Assembly (NCBI GenBank): GCA_001899855.1
Contig: MKWR01000017.1
Span: forward strand, 43,256-107,255
Reading direction: 5' to 3'
Length of the DNA: 64,000 nucleotides
Origin: Lysobacterales bacterium 63-13
GTDB taxonomy: Bacteria > Pseudomonadota > Gammaproteobacteria > Xanthomonadales > Rhodanobacteraceae
Shown here: positions 55,678-64,000 of the stretch, in pieces
How the letters are laid out: each line of letters opens with the position of its first letter
Numbering within the stretch: position 1 is the stretch's first letter
The notes under the pieces: generated by a model
What the model was told of the DNA's origin: nothing
The model's database searches: none
Seen by the model: the letters and a program-made list of their open reading frames with translations, nothing else
Translations under genes and position numbers: made by a program

Positions 55678-56594
55678 TTTCGGCGACAGCCTTTGCGCCG
55701 GCCAGCATCGGCAATGTTGCGGTCGGCTTCGACATCCTTGGCCAGAGCATTGCCGGCATCGGCGATCAAACCACGGTGCGGCGCATCGATGAGGCCGTGG
55801 TGCGCATCGACGCCATCCGTGGCTGCGTGCGCAACTTGCCGCTGGAGCCCATGCAGAACACCGCCGGGCGCGCATTGTTGGCAATGCGTGAGGCGCTCGA
55901 CTTGCCGTTTGGCTTCGCCGTCGAACTGGAAAAGGGCATCGCCCTCGGTTCGGGCATGGGCGGCTCGGCAGCTTCATGCGTCGCCGCCCTGGTCGCTGCC
56001 AACGCCCTGCTTGAAGAACCCCTGAGCGCGGAGCAGCTTTATCCTTTTGCACTCGATGGCGAGGCCGTGTCGAGCGGCAGCCGGCATGGCGACAACGTCG
56101 GCCCGATGCTGCTCGGTGGCCTCGTCCTGGCCGCACACGGGCGCTTGCTGCGGATCGAGGTGCCGGAGGCCTGGTACAGCGTGGTGGTGCATCCCGATGC
56201 CGTGCTGGAAACGCGGCGCGCACGCCAGGTACTACAAGGAACGTATGCCCTCGCCGATTTCGTTGCACAAAGTGCAAACCTTGCCCTTGTCCTCAGCGGC
56301 TGCCAGCGTGGCGATGCCGAACTGGTCCGCGCAGGGCTGGCCGACGTGCTCGTCGAGCCACGCCGCGCGCCGCTGATTCGCGGTTTCCATGCAGTCAAGG
56401 ATGCCGCACTCGCCCACGATGCGATGGGCGCGTCGATTTCCGGCGCCGGTCCCAGCGTCTTCGCCTGGTTCGAGACGCGCAGCCGCGCCGCGGCGGCAGC
56501 CGCGGCAATGGTTGCCGCGTTCGAGCAGGCCGGGTTGGCCGCCACCGCCTTCCTCTCGCCGATCAATGGCCCTGCCGCGGCACTTGTCCGATGA
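55674..56594 (+). CDS. thrB: Homoserine kinase
   Basis: A GHMP-superfamily kinase that phosphorylates homoserine. The 306-residue protein has the N-terminal [20 protein letters not shown], the ATP-binding loop [21 protein letters not shown] and the C-terminal block [16 protein letters not shown]. The start is GTG 55674, overlapping the thrA stop (GTGA), and the end overlaps thrC by ATGA, so all three genes are translationally coupled. Confidence 0.97.
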   Translation: MISATAFAPASIGNVAVGFDILGQSIAGIGDQTTVRRIDEAVVRIDAIRGCVRNLPLEPMQNTAGRALLAMREALDLPFGFAVELEKGIALGSGMGGSAASCVAALVAANALLEEPLSAEQLYPFALDGEAVSSGSRHGDNVGPMLLGGLVLAAHGRLLRIEVPEAWYSVVVHPDAVLETRRARQVLQGTYALADFVAQSANLALVLSGCQRGDAELVRAGLADVLVEPRRAPLIRGFHAVKDAALAHDAMGASISGAGPSVFAWFETRSRAAAAAAAMVAAFEQAGLAATAFLSPINGPAAALVR

Positions 56595-57889
56595 AATATT
56601 CCAGCACGCGCAACGCAGCCACGGCTGTCGATCTCAGCCATGCCCTGATGGCCGGGCTGGCCGACGATGGCGGCCTCTATGTGCCGAAGGCTCTGCCTGC
56701 CTTCACGCCGCAGGATTTCGCTGCCGACGAATCACTGCCAGCCATTGCCACGCGCCTGCTGCAACCGTTCTTCAGCGGCGATGCGCTGGCCGACGAACTT
56801 GCCGCGATCTGCACGCAGGCATTCGACTTTCCAGCCCCGCTGAAAGCCCTGCCGGTCGCCCAGACCCATGTGCTCGAACTGTTCCACGGCCCGACCGCAG
56901 CGTTCAAGGATTTTGGCGCGCGCTTCCTTGCCGCCTGCATGCAGCGCCTGCATGCCGTTGATCAAGCGCCACTGACCATTCTCGTCGCCACCTCGGGTGA
57001 CACCGGCGCCGCCGTCGCGGCGGCCTTCCATGGACTGCCGGGGCTGCGCGTTGTCGTGCTCTATCCGGATGGCCGCGTGTCGCCACGCCAGGCCCACCAG
57101 TTGGGATGCTTCGGCGGCAACGTCCGCGCCCTGCGTGTGGCGGGCAGTTTCGATGATTGCCAACGTCTGGTGAAACAGGCCTTGTCGGATCGCGAATTGC
57201 AGGCGCGCGTCCCCTTGAGTTCGGCCAACAGCATCAGCCTTGGTCGCCTGCTGCCGCAAATGGCCTACTACGCGTCTGCCTCGATCGGGCATTGGCGACG
57301 GACTGGCACGCCACTCGATTTCGTCATCCCCACCGGCAATCTCGGCAATGCGCTGGCGGCGATCCTGGCCCGGGCCTGCGGCCTGCCACTTGGTGAGATC
57401 GGGCTGGCCACAAATGCCAATCGCGTCCTGCCCGAGTTCTTCGCCGGCGCGGATTATTCGCCACAAGCCAGCGTGGCAACCCTGGCCAACGCCATGGATG
57501 TTGGCGCACCCAGCAATTTCGAACGACTGCGCTGGCTGTACCCGGATGCCGATGCCTTGCGCAAGGCGTTCAAGGCCCGCGCCGTCGATGACGAGGCCAT
57601 TCGCGCAACGATCCGCCGTGGTCCGTCGCGCTACGCCGAAGTGTTCTGCCCGCACACCGCCTGCGCCGTGCGCGTGCTTGAGGAGCTCCGCGAAGCAGGC
57701 GCGACCGGCGACTGGGCGGTTGTCGCCACCGCGCACCCGGCGAAGTTCGAGCAGATCGTCGAACCCCTGGTCGGCCATCCGCTCACGCCCCCGGCCGCGC
57801 TCGCCGACCTGCTTGCCCGTCCCGCGCACGCTGAAGCGCTCGCGGCGGATTATCGGGCCTTGGCTGATGCGCTGCTCGGCAAACCGTGA
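56591..57889 (+). CDS. thrC: Threonine synthase
   Basis: A PLP enzyme converting O-phosphohomoserine to threonine. The 432-residue protein starts [36 protein letters not shown]. The PLP Lys is in [16 protein letters not shown] (about 107), and [15 protein letters not shown] and [21 protein letters not shown] are typical blocks. It is the last gene of the thr operon, with the start set by the ATGA overlap. No clear terminator is seen after it. Confidence 0.97.
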   Translation: MKYSSTRNAATAVDLSHALMAGLADDGGLYVPKALPAFTPQDFAADESLPAIATRLLQPFFSGDALADELAAICTQAFDFPAPLKALPVAQTHVLELFHGPTAAFKDFGARFLAACMQRLHAVDQAPLTILVATSGDTGAAVAAAFHGLPGLRVVVLYPDGRVSPRQAHQLGCFGGNVRALRVAGSFDDCQRLVKQALSDRELQARVPLSSANSISLGRLLPQMAYYASASIGHWRRTGTPLDFVIPTGNLGNALAAILARACGLPLGEIGLATNANRVLPEFFAGADYSPQASVATLANAMDVGAPSNFERLRWLYPDADALRKAFKARAVDDEAIRATIRRGPSRYAEVFCPHTACAVRVLEELREAGATGDWAVVATAHPAKFEQIVEPLVGHPLTPPAALADLLARPAHAEALAADYRALADALLGKP

Positions 57890-58304
57890 TCGACATGGGC
57901 TTTTGCGGCCAATTGGGCCACTGCCGGAGCCCGGTTTCGCGTGCAACCCCGATTCGGCCGGCTTTGCCGTTTCCCGATGACGGCGCTGCCCAGGAGCGGC
58001 TTGTACGCACAAGTCACTGAAAAACAAGATGTTTCATCCCGTTTCTGGACGTATTGCGCACAAAAAACCGGGCATTGCAAGGGTTATGCCGAATTTTTTT
58101 CTCCGCCACAGTCGCTTTGTAGAACAATCCTCTGTACAGTACGCGCACTGTGTTTGCCAGGGTCACTGTGAATCGTGGCCCGATGTGGTCGAATTTCACG
58201 ATTCCATCGTTCCGATTGCGCGCTCCTTAGCAACCTCAGTCTCGCCCCCAGGGGATTCCCGGGGACGTGAATACCATTTCATTTGAGTTGTTAGGAGTTT
58301 CGAT
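57890..58304. other. Intergenic region with probable long cspA 5' leader
   Basis: This 415-bp stretch between thrC and the cold-shock gene becomes AT-richer after about 58010. Cold-shock mRNAs usually have leaders of 100-170 bases that fold with temperature, and the space here would allow one. I cannot place a promoter with confidence, and no coding frame is convincing. Confidence 0.5.
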
Positions 58305-58514
58305 ATGTCCAATCGCCAGAACGGTACCGTCAAGTGGTTCAACGATGCCAAAGGCTTCGGCTTCATCACGCCGGAAAGCGGCCCCGACCTGTTCGTGCAT
58401 TTCCGCTCGATCCAGGGCAGCGGCTTCAAGTCCCTGCAGGAAGGCCAGCGCGTGACCTTTGTCGCCGTGCAAGGTCAGAAGGGCATGCAGGCTGACGAAG
58501 TCCAGGTTGCCTGA
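58305..58514 (+). CDS. Cold-shock protein (CspA family)
   Basis: A 69-residue single cold-shock domain that binds single-stranded RNA or DNA. The RNP1 motif KGFGFITP and RNP2 motif LFVHFRSI are intact, as is [14 protein letters not shown]. The TTAGGAG ribosome site before ATG 58305 is strong. A textbook terminator follows. It appears monocistronic, with a long leader typical of cold-regulated genes. Confidence 0.96.
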   Translation: MSNRQNGTVKWFNDAKGFGFITPESGPDLFVHFRSIQGSGFKSLQEGQRVTFVAVQGQKGMQADEVQVA

Positions 58515-58538
58515 TCTTCGCGCCATTGCTTGATCAAG

Positions 58539-58569
58539 AACCCCGGGTGGAAACGCCCGGGGTTTTTTT
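58539..58569 (+). terminator. Rho-independent terminator of the cold-shock gene
   Basis: AACCCCGGG (58539-58547) and CCCGGGGTT (58556-58564) form a perfect stem followed by a run of seven T (58563-58569). This is the clearest intrinsic terminator in the window. Confidence 0.95.
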
Positions 58570-58916
58570 ATGGCCATGGATGGCCTGTATGCCGGCAACG
58601 CAGGAGCAATTGTCGACGATGGTCAGGGAGCAAGGTGGGTTCGATCTGTGATCGAACGCTCTTCTTCGAAGCAGTTGCTGGCGATGCCAGAGATGACGTC
58701 AGCGCACAGCACTGACCCACATCAACAGTTGGCCCACATCAACAGTTGGCCCACATCAACAGCTGGCCCACATCAGCCGCTGACCCACATCAGCAATCGA
58801 CCAAAGAGCAATGTGGATTCGATCTGAGATCGAACGCTCTTCATCGAAGCAGTTGCTGGCGTATGGCCATGGATGGCCTGTATGCCGACAACGCAGGAGC
58901 AGTTGTCGGCGATGGC
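58569..58916. repeat. Composite repeat cluster upstream of RAYT gene
   Basis: Two unit types appear as A-B-(17 bp)x5-B'-A', all in the same direction. A is at 58569-58623 and 58862-58916, about 55 bp. B (about 58630-58690 and 58807-58861) carries the dyad GTTCGATC/GATCGAAC at 58639-58657, nearly repeated at 58818-58835. The core is five tandem 17-bp units (58716-58800) beginning CCCACATCA. Dyad-bearing repeats next to a RAYT gene fit the REP/RAYT association. Confidence 0.75.
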
Positions 58917-58917
58917 C

Positions 58918-59927
58918 ATGACTGCCAATACTGATGCCAATACCCGATGGCACCATCAATGCGCCGATCCCGCACCCAGATCGCGCGGCTTCTACCACTG
59001 CATCTCGCGGTGTGTGCGCCGGGCATGGCTGTGTGGTGTGGATCCCTACAACGGAACATCCTACGAGCATCGGCGGGACTGGGTGGAACAGCGCCTTCTG
59101 GAGCTGGCGGAGATCTATGCCGTGGGTTTGTATGCCTATGCCGTGATGAGCAATCACGTGCATGTCGTGCTGCACATCGCCCCGGATGCGGCCGCGATCT
59201 GGACCGATCGGGACGTGGCGGCGCGCTGGGTTCGCCTGCTCCCGGCGACGACCAATGGCGCGATCGACCCCGCGGCGTGTCGCATGAAGAAGCAAGCCCT
59301 GCTCGGCATGCCGAACGTCTGTCAGTCTGCCGTCAGCGCCTGTCCAGCCTGTCCTGGTTCATGCGCAGCCTCAATGAACCCATCGCCCGCCGCGCGAACC
59401 AGGAGGATGCCTGCACGGGCCGCTTCTGGGAGGGGCGATACAAGTGCCAGGCCTTGCTCGATGACGCGGCGGTGCTGACCTGCATGAGCTACGTCGATCT
59501 CAAACCTATTCGCGCCGGCATTGCCGGAAACCTGGAATCCTCGATGCACACCAGTGCCGCGCGGCGCGTGGCGGCGATCCGTTCGCACGCTGAGGAAGCC
59601 AAAGCACCCCTGGCACCGGTCAACGTCCTTCCGTCCCCTCAGGCCCTGCCGGTCACCTGTGCCGGCTATCTCGAACTCATCGACTGGACCTCGCGCCTCA
59701 CGCGTAAGGACAAGCGCGGAGCCCTCGACAGCGCCGAGCCGCCCATCCTGAGCACGCTCGGACTCAGCGAACAGCAATGGCAACAGCAAATGCTGGGCAC
59801 CGAAACCCGCTACTGGCGAGCCATCAGATCCGCCCAGACGCTGATCGAGAAGGCAGCTGCCATTGGGCAAAGCTGGCTGAAGGGAATCGGCAGCGCTCAG
59901 CAACTCCGAAGAGCGCAGGCAGCATGA
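58918..59927 (+). pseudogene. REP-associated tyrosine transposase (RAYT, IS200-like), frameshifted
   Basis: The first frame (from ATG 58918, or 58873 inside repeat A') carries FYHCISRCVRRAWLCG and the HUH motif SNHVHVVLH. The second frame carries RLSSLSWFMRSLNEPIARRANQED, TGRFWEGRYKCQALLDD and CMSYVDLKPIRAGIA, with a candidate catalytic Tyr in that last block. Joined, they give a normal RAYT. The frames meet near 59312 (GGCATGCCGAACG), where one base appears lost. The C-terminal tail (to 59927) is long. The gene is probably inactive unless frameshifting rescues it. Confidence 0.8.
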
Positions 59928-60009
59928 GCGCTGCAAAACAGCCGAAGCCGGCGACTGCTACGCAAGTTGCTCGGTGGTGATGACCTGCCCCCATTCCTAG
60001 GGCCATCTG

Positions 60010-60894
60010 CTACTTCGTAGAGTCCTGGGTTGCGAGCTTATCGCTCGCGGGTTTGGTTGCAATGGTTCCATCCGCTCGAATGGTCGCTGCGAACTCGGCC
60101 GGTGTCCGTCCCTGCAGTGAGCTGTGTGGTCGCACCTCGTTGTAGTCACGCCGCCATTCCGCGATCTGCGCCTTGGCCTGCTCGAGCGTGACGAACCAGT
60201 GCTCGTTGAGGCATTCGTCGCGGAACCGTCCGTTGAAGCTTTCGATGTAGGCGTTCTGCGTCGGCTTGCCTGGCTGGATCAGCATCAGCTTGACGCCGTT
60301 GGCATGGGCCCATTGGTCGAGCGCGCGCCCCGTGAACTCCGGCCCCTGATCGGTGCGGATGATGGAGGGATAGCCGCGGAATCGACACGCGGCGTCGAGC
60401 AGATCTGCGACGCCCTGTCCGTTGATCCGACGCGCGACGGCGATCTCGACCGATTCCTTGGTGCAGTCGTCGACGACCGTCAGGCACTTGATCGGCTTGC
60501 CGCTGGCCAGGGCATCGAAGACGAAATCCATCGACCAGGTGTGGTTGGGGCCCGGCGGAATCTGCAGCGGGCGCCGCTCGATCGCGACAGGGGCGCGCTT
60601 GCGCCGTTGGCGCACGGCCAGGCCGGCCTGCCGGTACAGCCGATGGACGCGCTTGTGATTGACCTCGAACCCCTCGCGCTCGACCAGGATGTGCAACCGC
60701 CGGTAGCCGAAGCGCCGGCGCTCGCCGGCGAGCTCGATCAGGCGCTTCTGAAGCCCATCCTCCTTCCGCTGTGAGGCGTAGTGCAGCACGCTGCGCGACA
60801 AGCCCAGCACGCGACACGCCCGCCGCTCGGACACCTGACTTGCAGCCCGCACGGCGGCGACGGCATCCCGTCGCGCCTGCGGGCTCAGAATTTT
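60010..60894 (-). CDS. IS3-family transposase OrfB (expressed by -1 frameshift from OrfA)
   Basis: The DDE catalytic half of the transposase. Conserved acidic residues are in WSMDFVFD, RTDQGPEFTG and YIESFNGRFRDECL, with the K/R of the family seven residues after the Glu. An HTH_21-type region (RRFGYRRLHILVEREG) precedes the core. The frame joins OrfA in the -1 frame at AAAA (60891-60894), giving the bridge ARGKILSPQARRDAVAAV. Independent starts inside are GTG only. Confidence 0.93.
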   Translation of the reverse strand, partial: KILSPQARRDAVAAVRAASQVSERRACRVLGLSRSVLHYASQRKEDGLQKRLIELAGERRRFGYRRLHILVEREGFEVNHKRVHRLYRQAGLAVRQRRKRAPVAIERRPLQIPPGPNHTWSMDFVFDALASGKPIKCLTVVDDCTKESVEIAVARRINGQGVADLLDAACRFRGYPSIIRTDQGPEFTGRALDQWAHANGVKLMLIQPGKPTQNAYIESFNGRFRDECLNEHWFVTLEQAKAQIAEWRRDYNEVRPHSSLQGRTPAEFAATIRADGTIATKPASDKLATQDSTK

Positions 60895-61148
60895 CCCCGC
60901 GCGACGACCTTCAATGCCTCGTTGTCGAGCATGGCTTCGGCCAGCAGCTTCTTGAGCTTGGCGTTCTCTGCCTCAAGCGCCTTCAGCCGCTTGGCGTCCG
61001 GCACGTCCATCCCGCCGAACTTCCGGCGCCACAGGTAGAACGAGGCGTCGCTGAAGCCGTGCTTGCGGCACAGCTCCTTGATCGGCGCGCCCGCCGCCGC
61101 CTGCTTCAGGAACCCGATGATCTGTTCTTCGGTAAATCGCTTCTTCAT
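60885..61148 (-). CDS. IS3-family transposase OrfA
   Basis: An 87-residue DNA-binding protein with an HTH (MKKRFTEEQIIGFLKQAAAGAPIKELCRKHGFSDASFYLWRRKFG) and a leucine-zipper-like coiled coil (KRLKALEAENAKLKKLLAEAMLDNEAL). It ends GKF followed by TGA. The GGGGAAAA heptamer region just before the stop allows -1 slippage into OrfB, as known for this family. Confidence 0.93.
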   Translation of the reverse strand: MKKRFTEEQIIGFLKQAAAGAPIKELCRKHGFSDASFYLWRRKFGGMDVPDAKRLKALEAENAKLKKLLAEAMLDNEALKVVARGKF

Positions 61149-61298
61149 GTCCGCCCTCGCTGGGTTGGCGGACTCTACTTAAGTCAGACTGGTCCTGAAA
61201 ATGGGGAGCAGGTCAACTCACCGAGCTTGCTCCGATCCGACGCTCGGCTGGTTATCCAGAGCTCGTCTAGCCCTATCCACTTCGAAGTTAGCCTCACC

Positions 61299-61772
61299 TC
61301 AATCAAGACAGTGATCAGAGTTTTTGTATAGATACAATACACCATTAAAATCATATCTTTTGGAAATACGTTTCGGCGTAGAGTAGCTCCACAAAAATGT
61401 TAGCTCGCTAATGTCTTCAAGAGAACCGACATCAACAAAATGCCGATCAAGCATCATTTCATTAGAAATACTCTCTCCACGCGAAACTATAACGCTGCCT
61501 GGCGGAAAACTAAGGGGCCTGTGCTTCTGCTGTAGCTCGAACCCGACGCCGGGGTTCCCGCGGTATAGAATCATTATAATATTTTGATTCCATGGTAATT
61601 CGGTGTACGGGATCTCCAACTGACTACTGCCTTGGTTAGTCAGAACAAATCTAACCACAGGCCGATCATTTTCAACAAGCCAACAAGCGTCAATACCAAA
61701 TGGCCTCTCGATAGCATGAGAGAGCGGCGTAATGAACATTACTATACCTAACACTTTATATAGAGTATTCAT
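61299..61772 (-). CDS. Exported hypothetical protein, candidate immunity protein
   Basis: A 157-residue protein with a clear signal peptide (cleavage after SHA, about 20) and a beta-rich body (VRFVLTNQGSSQLEIPYTELPW, FPPGSVIVSRGESI) with two Cys (DACWL, DHCLD). No known family is recognised. Base composition is much more AT-rich than its surroundings. The ATG overlaps the stop of the preceding metallopeptidase-like frame (TAATG), so they are translated together. Following an Rhs toxin-like tail, it may neutralise that toxin in the periplasm; this is inference. Confidence 0.7.
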   Translation of the reverse strand: MNTLYKVLGIVMFITPLSHAIERPFGIDACWLVENDRPVVRFVLTNQGSSQLEIPYTELPWNQNIIMILYRGNPGVGFELQQKHRPLSFPPGSVIVSRGESISNEMMLDRHFVDVGSLEDISELTFLWSYSTPKRISKRYDFNGVLYLYKNSDHCLD

Positions 61773-62056
61773 TAATACGTGAACTCGTAGTCAGCTTTCA
61801 TTTTCCTGTGGACGTTTATATAGGCTTGAACTGTATCTTTGCATTGAGAGCATTGCACCAAGAGCTTCTCTAGACATTCGAGAGATACCGTGTACGCATC
61901 ATATTCAGACCTATTGTGCGCTCGCGCGTCGGGTTCATATACCGTAGTTGGGTAAGGCAATGGTCCGGTACACACCCAAGGATTTACTTTCAGGTAATCA
62001 CTTTTGTGAACTAATTCGTGGGCTACTAGACAACCCCGACACAGAACCAATCCCAC
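61772..62056 (-). CDS. Detached Rhs C-terminal domain with HExxH metallopeptidase motif
   Basis: This frame encodes RGCLVAHELVHKSDYLKVNPWVC followed by RSEYDAYTVSLECLEKLLVQCSQCKDTVQAYI. HELVH is a zinc-protease motif, and the Glu in SEYDAY is a possible third ligand. It starts inside the end of the Rhs frame, where WDWFCVG meets it one base out of register. The natural reading is a single Rhs protein ending in this domain, split by a one-base loss near 62035. The GTG at 62056 is probably not a real start. It couples to the downstream gene by TAATG. Confidence 0.6.
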   Translation of the reverse strand: MGLVLCRGCLVAHELVHKSDYLKVNPWVCTGPLPYPTTVYEPDARAHNRSEYDAYTVSLECLEKLLVQCSQCKDTVQAYINVHRKMKADYEFTY

Positions 62057-63892
62057 GCGCTAGCCCTGATATAAGGAACCAATCCACCATTACCATCACA
62101 TACAATGGTGCCTTGCTCCGGCGGAACCAATACGGGCCCACTATAGCGCTTATCCGCCGTTGGTATCATTCCACTTGCGTCAATAAACTTTAAAGGTTTT
62201 TGATCGGCATATATGTACCTATTTATACCTCCGTATAGACTGAGTGGGTCACTTTCTGCGTAACGTCCGGCTGAAAAACTATATTGGCGTCGGTAATTGT
62301 AATAGACATCGGTTTCTTCATCGCGATACTGCCCTGGGAAGCGCAGGGGATTATCAGTCACACTGACCGAATTTTCCGTATTTCCGAATGCCTCACTGAC
62401 CGCACTCCAGGTGACGTTGCCAGCGATGTTCGTCAACCGCTGCGAGGTGCCCAGATGATCGTTGTGATAGAGGTTGAGCGTCCAGGCTGAACCTGAGACA
62501 TCCGCCAGCCAGACCGGATCCGTGCCCCACAGACCGCCCGGCTTCCAGCCATAGGTTCGCCTCAGCGCGCCGTTCTGCGCGAACTCGGCGATCAGCCCTT
62601 CGTCGGCGTACTGGAACCAAGTGACGGTGCCGTTGACCTCCTTCCTGAAGCGACGGCCCATCGGGTCGTACTGGTATTTGGCGATCGTCGCGCCGTTGTC
62701 CTTGATCTCGCTCAGGCGCTCGGCCGCGTTGTAAAGGAACAGGCGGACCTTGCTCGGGCTGGCGGGGTTGCCGGTCGTCTGCTTGCTCGTGTTGCCGTTG
62801 GCGTCGTACTCATAGGTTTCGGTGTTTGCGTCGACGCCATAGCCTTGCAACTCGTTGTTTTCGTTGTAGGTCCATGGCCCGGGCTGGTGCGCACTGGTCT
62901 TGCGGTTGTGTACGCCATCATAGGTGTACTGCTCCAGCGGCAGACCATCCGGATTGCCCGGTCCTTGCTGCAAGGCAAGCGGCGGCGTGGCTGCAGTCAG
63001 GCGATCGAGTGCGTCATAGCCATACAAATACTCCCCGTCTTCGGTCGTGCGCTGGGTGATGTTGCCGGCGGCATCGTACTGGTACCGGTAGTCCATGATC
63101 GTGGCGACGAGGGATTCGCTCTTGATCCGGGTTGGGCGCTGCAGCGGGTCGTAGCTGATCGTGCGCGTGGCACCGGGCAGGATGATCGAGGTGGGCACGC
63201 GCCACAGGTAGTCCTGATAGCGGATTGTGCTGCCCTTGATGCCGATGCTGGCCAAGCGATTCTTGTCGTAGCTCGCCGTCTGGATCGTCCCGTCGGCATA
63301 GGTCAGGCTCTTCTTGAGCCCGTTGGCTTCGTAACCGTAATGGAGGGTCTTGGTGATGGCGCTCGGGCCGGAGCCGTAGGTGACGGTCTCGTCCTTCCTC
63401 TGACCCTTGGCGTCGTAGACATAGACCGCACTGCTCTCGGTGTCGCCGCTCTGCGTGTAGCCGGTCAGCAGGTTGCGCCCATCATAGCTGTAGACGATGG
63501 TCTGGCTCGCCGTCTCGCTGTTGGTCGGATAGTGGTTCTCATCCGTGCGGCGTCCGGCCTCGTCGTAGATAGAGACGCGACGCTCACCCTGCGGGCTTGT
63601 GCGCACGAGCAGATTGCCGACTTCGTCGTACTCGTAGGTGATCGGATCACCCAGCGGGCGCGCTTCGGTCTTGAGCCGATCGGCCAGATCGTAGGTAAAC
63701 GTGTGGGTTTGATCGTTCGCGTCGGTAACCGTTTTGAGATTGTCGCGGGTATCGTAGACATAGGTGGTGATGCCGCCGGCCGCATCCGTCACCGTGTGCA
63801 TCCGTCCAAGTGCGTCGTAGGCGGTCTGGGTCGTGCGCCCGAGCGGATCGGTCGTGCTGATCGCCTGACCCTTGGCGTCGTAGCCCGTGTGG
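62026..63892 (-). CDS. Rhs/YD-repeat protein, 5'-truncated and frameshifted before its toxin domain
   Basis: About 620 residues of YD-repeat sequence (for example YDTRDNLKTVTDANDQTHTFTYDLADRL and YDALDRLTAA) lead to the Rhs core: GWKPGGLWGTDPVWLADVSG, YHNDHLGTSQRLTNIAG, and the cleavage-site region FPGQYRDEETDVYYNYRRQYSFSAGRYAESDPLSLYGGINRYIYA. The variable tail then stops after WDWFCVGVV. Such proteins form a shell around a C-terminal toxin. The 5' end is lost: the frame runs into the end of an IS21-like element at 63893. GC content drops sharply after about 62280, as expected for a swapped toxin cassette. Confidence 0.85.
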
Positions 63893-64000
63893 TGTTGGCG
63901 CTCGTTGAAAACTGACCATCTCTGCTCGTTGAAAATTGACCAGGGATGGAAGCCGAGGGAAGGCTCCTTCGGCTTGGTCGGAGTGTAACTCCGAGCGTTG
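63893..64000. mobile_element. Terminal part of an IS21-like element (continues beyond the window)
   Basis: From TGTTGGCGCTCG at 63893 the sequence leaves the Rhs repeat pattern. Two 18-bp direct repeats differing by one base follow: CTCGTTGAAAACTGACCA (63901-63918) and CTCGTTGAAAATTGACCA (63925-63942). Multiple short repeats just inside a TG end are typical of the IS21 family. No transposase is visible here, so the family is inferred from the end alone. Confidence 0.5.

Larger units (their letters stand above)
59981..61215 (-). mobile_element. IS3-family insertion sequence
   Basis: A 1235-bp element bounded by terminal inverted repeats: TGACCTGCCCCCATT at the left end (59981) and the complement of TGACCTGCTCCCCATT at the right end (61215). 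The ends are imperfect after about eight bases. It contains orfA and orfB on the minus strand with a slippery A4 site. I see no matching direct repeat in the flanking bases, so it may be old or have recombined. Confidence 0.85.

Noticed and set aside
58716..58800. Five 17-bp tandem units considered as a CRISPR array
   Set aside because: The units are directly adjacent without spacers, too short, and no cas genes are near.
59977..61219. Target-site duplication around the IS3 element
   Set aside because: The bases next to the two ends (GTGA and ACTC) do not match, so none is claimed.

Overview
The window is high-GC chromosomal DNA with dense, mostly housekeeping genes. Gene content and order point to a gammaproteobacterium of the Lysobacterales (Xanthomonadales), probably near Rhodanobacteraceae. 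The clues are glyA-nrdR-ribD-ribE-ribB in a row, holD-like next to rimI, rpsU-yqeY-dnaG, a tyrosine degradation cluster, and extragenic repeats typical of this order. The family-level placement is inference from gene order and remembered sequence character, not a database result.

Layout. (1) 0-12.6 kb is a protein and amino-acid scavenging region: the C-terminal part of an exported subtilase, a peptidoglycan transglycosylase (mtgA), two POT-family peptide transporters, a CBS protein, the tyrosine pathway hpd-hmgA-fahA-maiA with a divergent MarR regulator, and tryptophan 2,3-dioxygenase. (2) 13.0-16.5 kb holds a 2-oxoacid dehydrogenase set (E1 alpha, E1 beta, E2); a possible lipoamide dehydrogenase lies apart at 32.4-33.8 kb. 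(3) 17.1-29.1 kb is a long minus-strand run: pssA, a GAF-PP2C-HATPase switch protein, a STAS protein, an Mla-type lipid ABC transporter (permease, ATPase, MCE protein, lipoprotein), holD-like, rimI, glyA, nrdR, ribD, ribE and a RibBX-type ribB. Several neighbours overlap at ATGA or TGAGTG junctions.

(4) 29.2-50.1 kb has proS, a VTT membrane protein, ppa, an ECF sigma factor with a membrane partner, a DUF2333 protein, a PEP-mutase-family enzyme, an exported peroxiredoxin, a ferritin-like protein, thiC behind a TPP riboswitch, pepQ, midA, a pteridine reductase, folB-folK and tsaD. (5) 50.2-58.5 kb has rpsU-yqeY-dnaG followed by thrA-thrB-thrC, which is preceded by a Thr/Ile-rich leader peptide, then a cold-shock gene with a strong terminator.

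(6) 58.5-64 kb is the accessory end. It has a complex repeat cluster, a frameshifted REP-associated transposase (RAYT), a complete IS3-family element, an AT-rich cargo gene that may be an immunity protein, and an Rhs/YD-repeat gene. The Rhs toxin-like tail carries an HExxH motif in a shifted frame, and the 5' part of the gene appears cut by the end of an IS21-like element.

Repeats are a theme. Arrays of the heptamer GGGAATN face arrays of its complement at four intergenic sites, and a fifth site has only the C-rich arm. One array holds nine perfect tandem units. A 44-bp REP-like unit occurs twice. The most interesting functional idea is that the STAS and PP2C/kinase proteins at 26.3-28.3 kb form a phosphorylation switch acting on the adjacent Mla-type lipid transporter. 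The second is the decayed Rhs toxin with its translationally coupled downstream gene.
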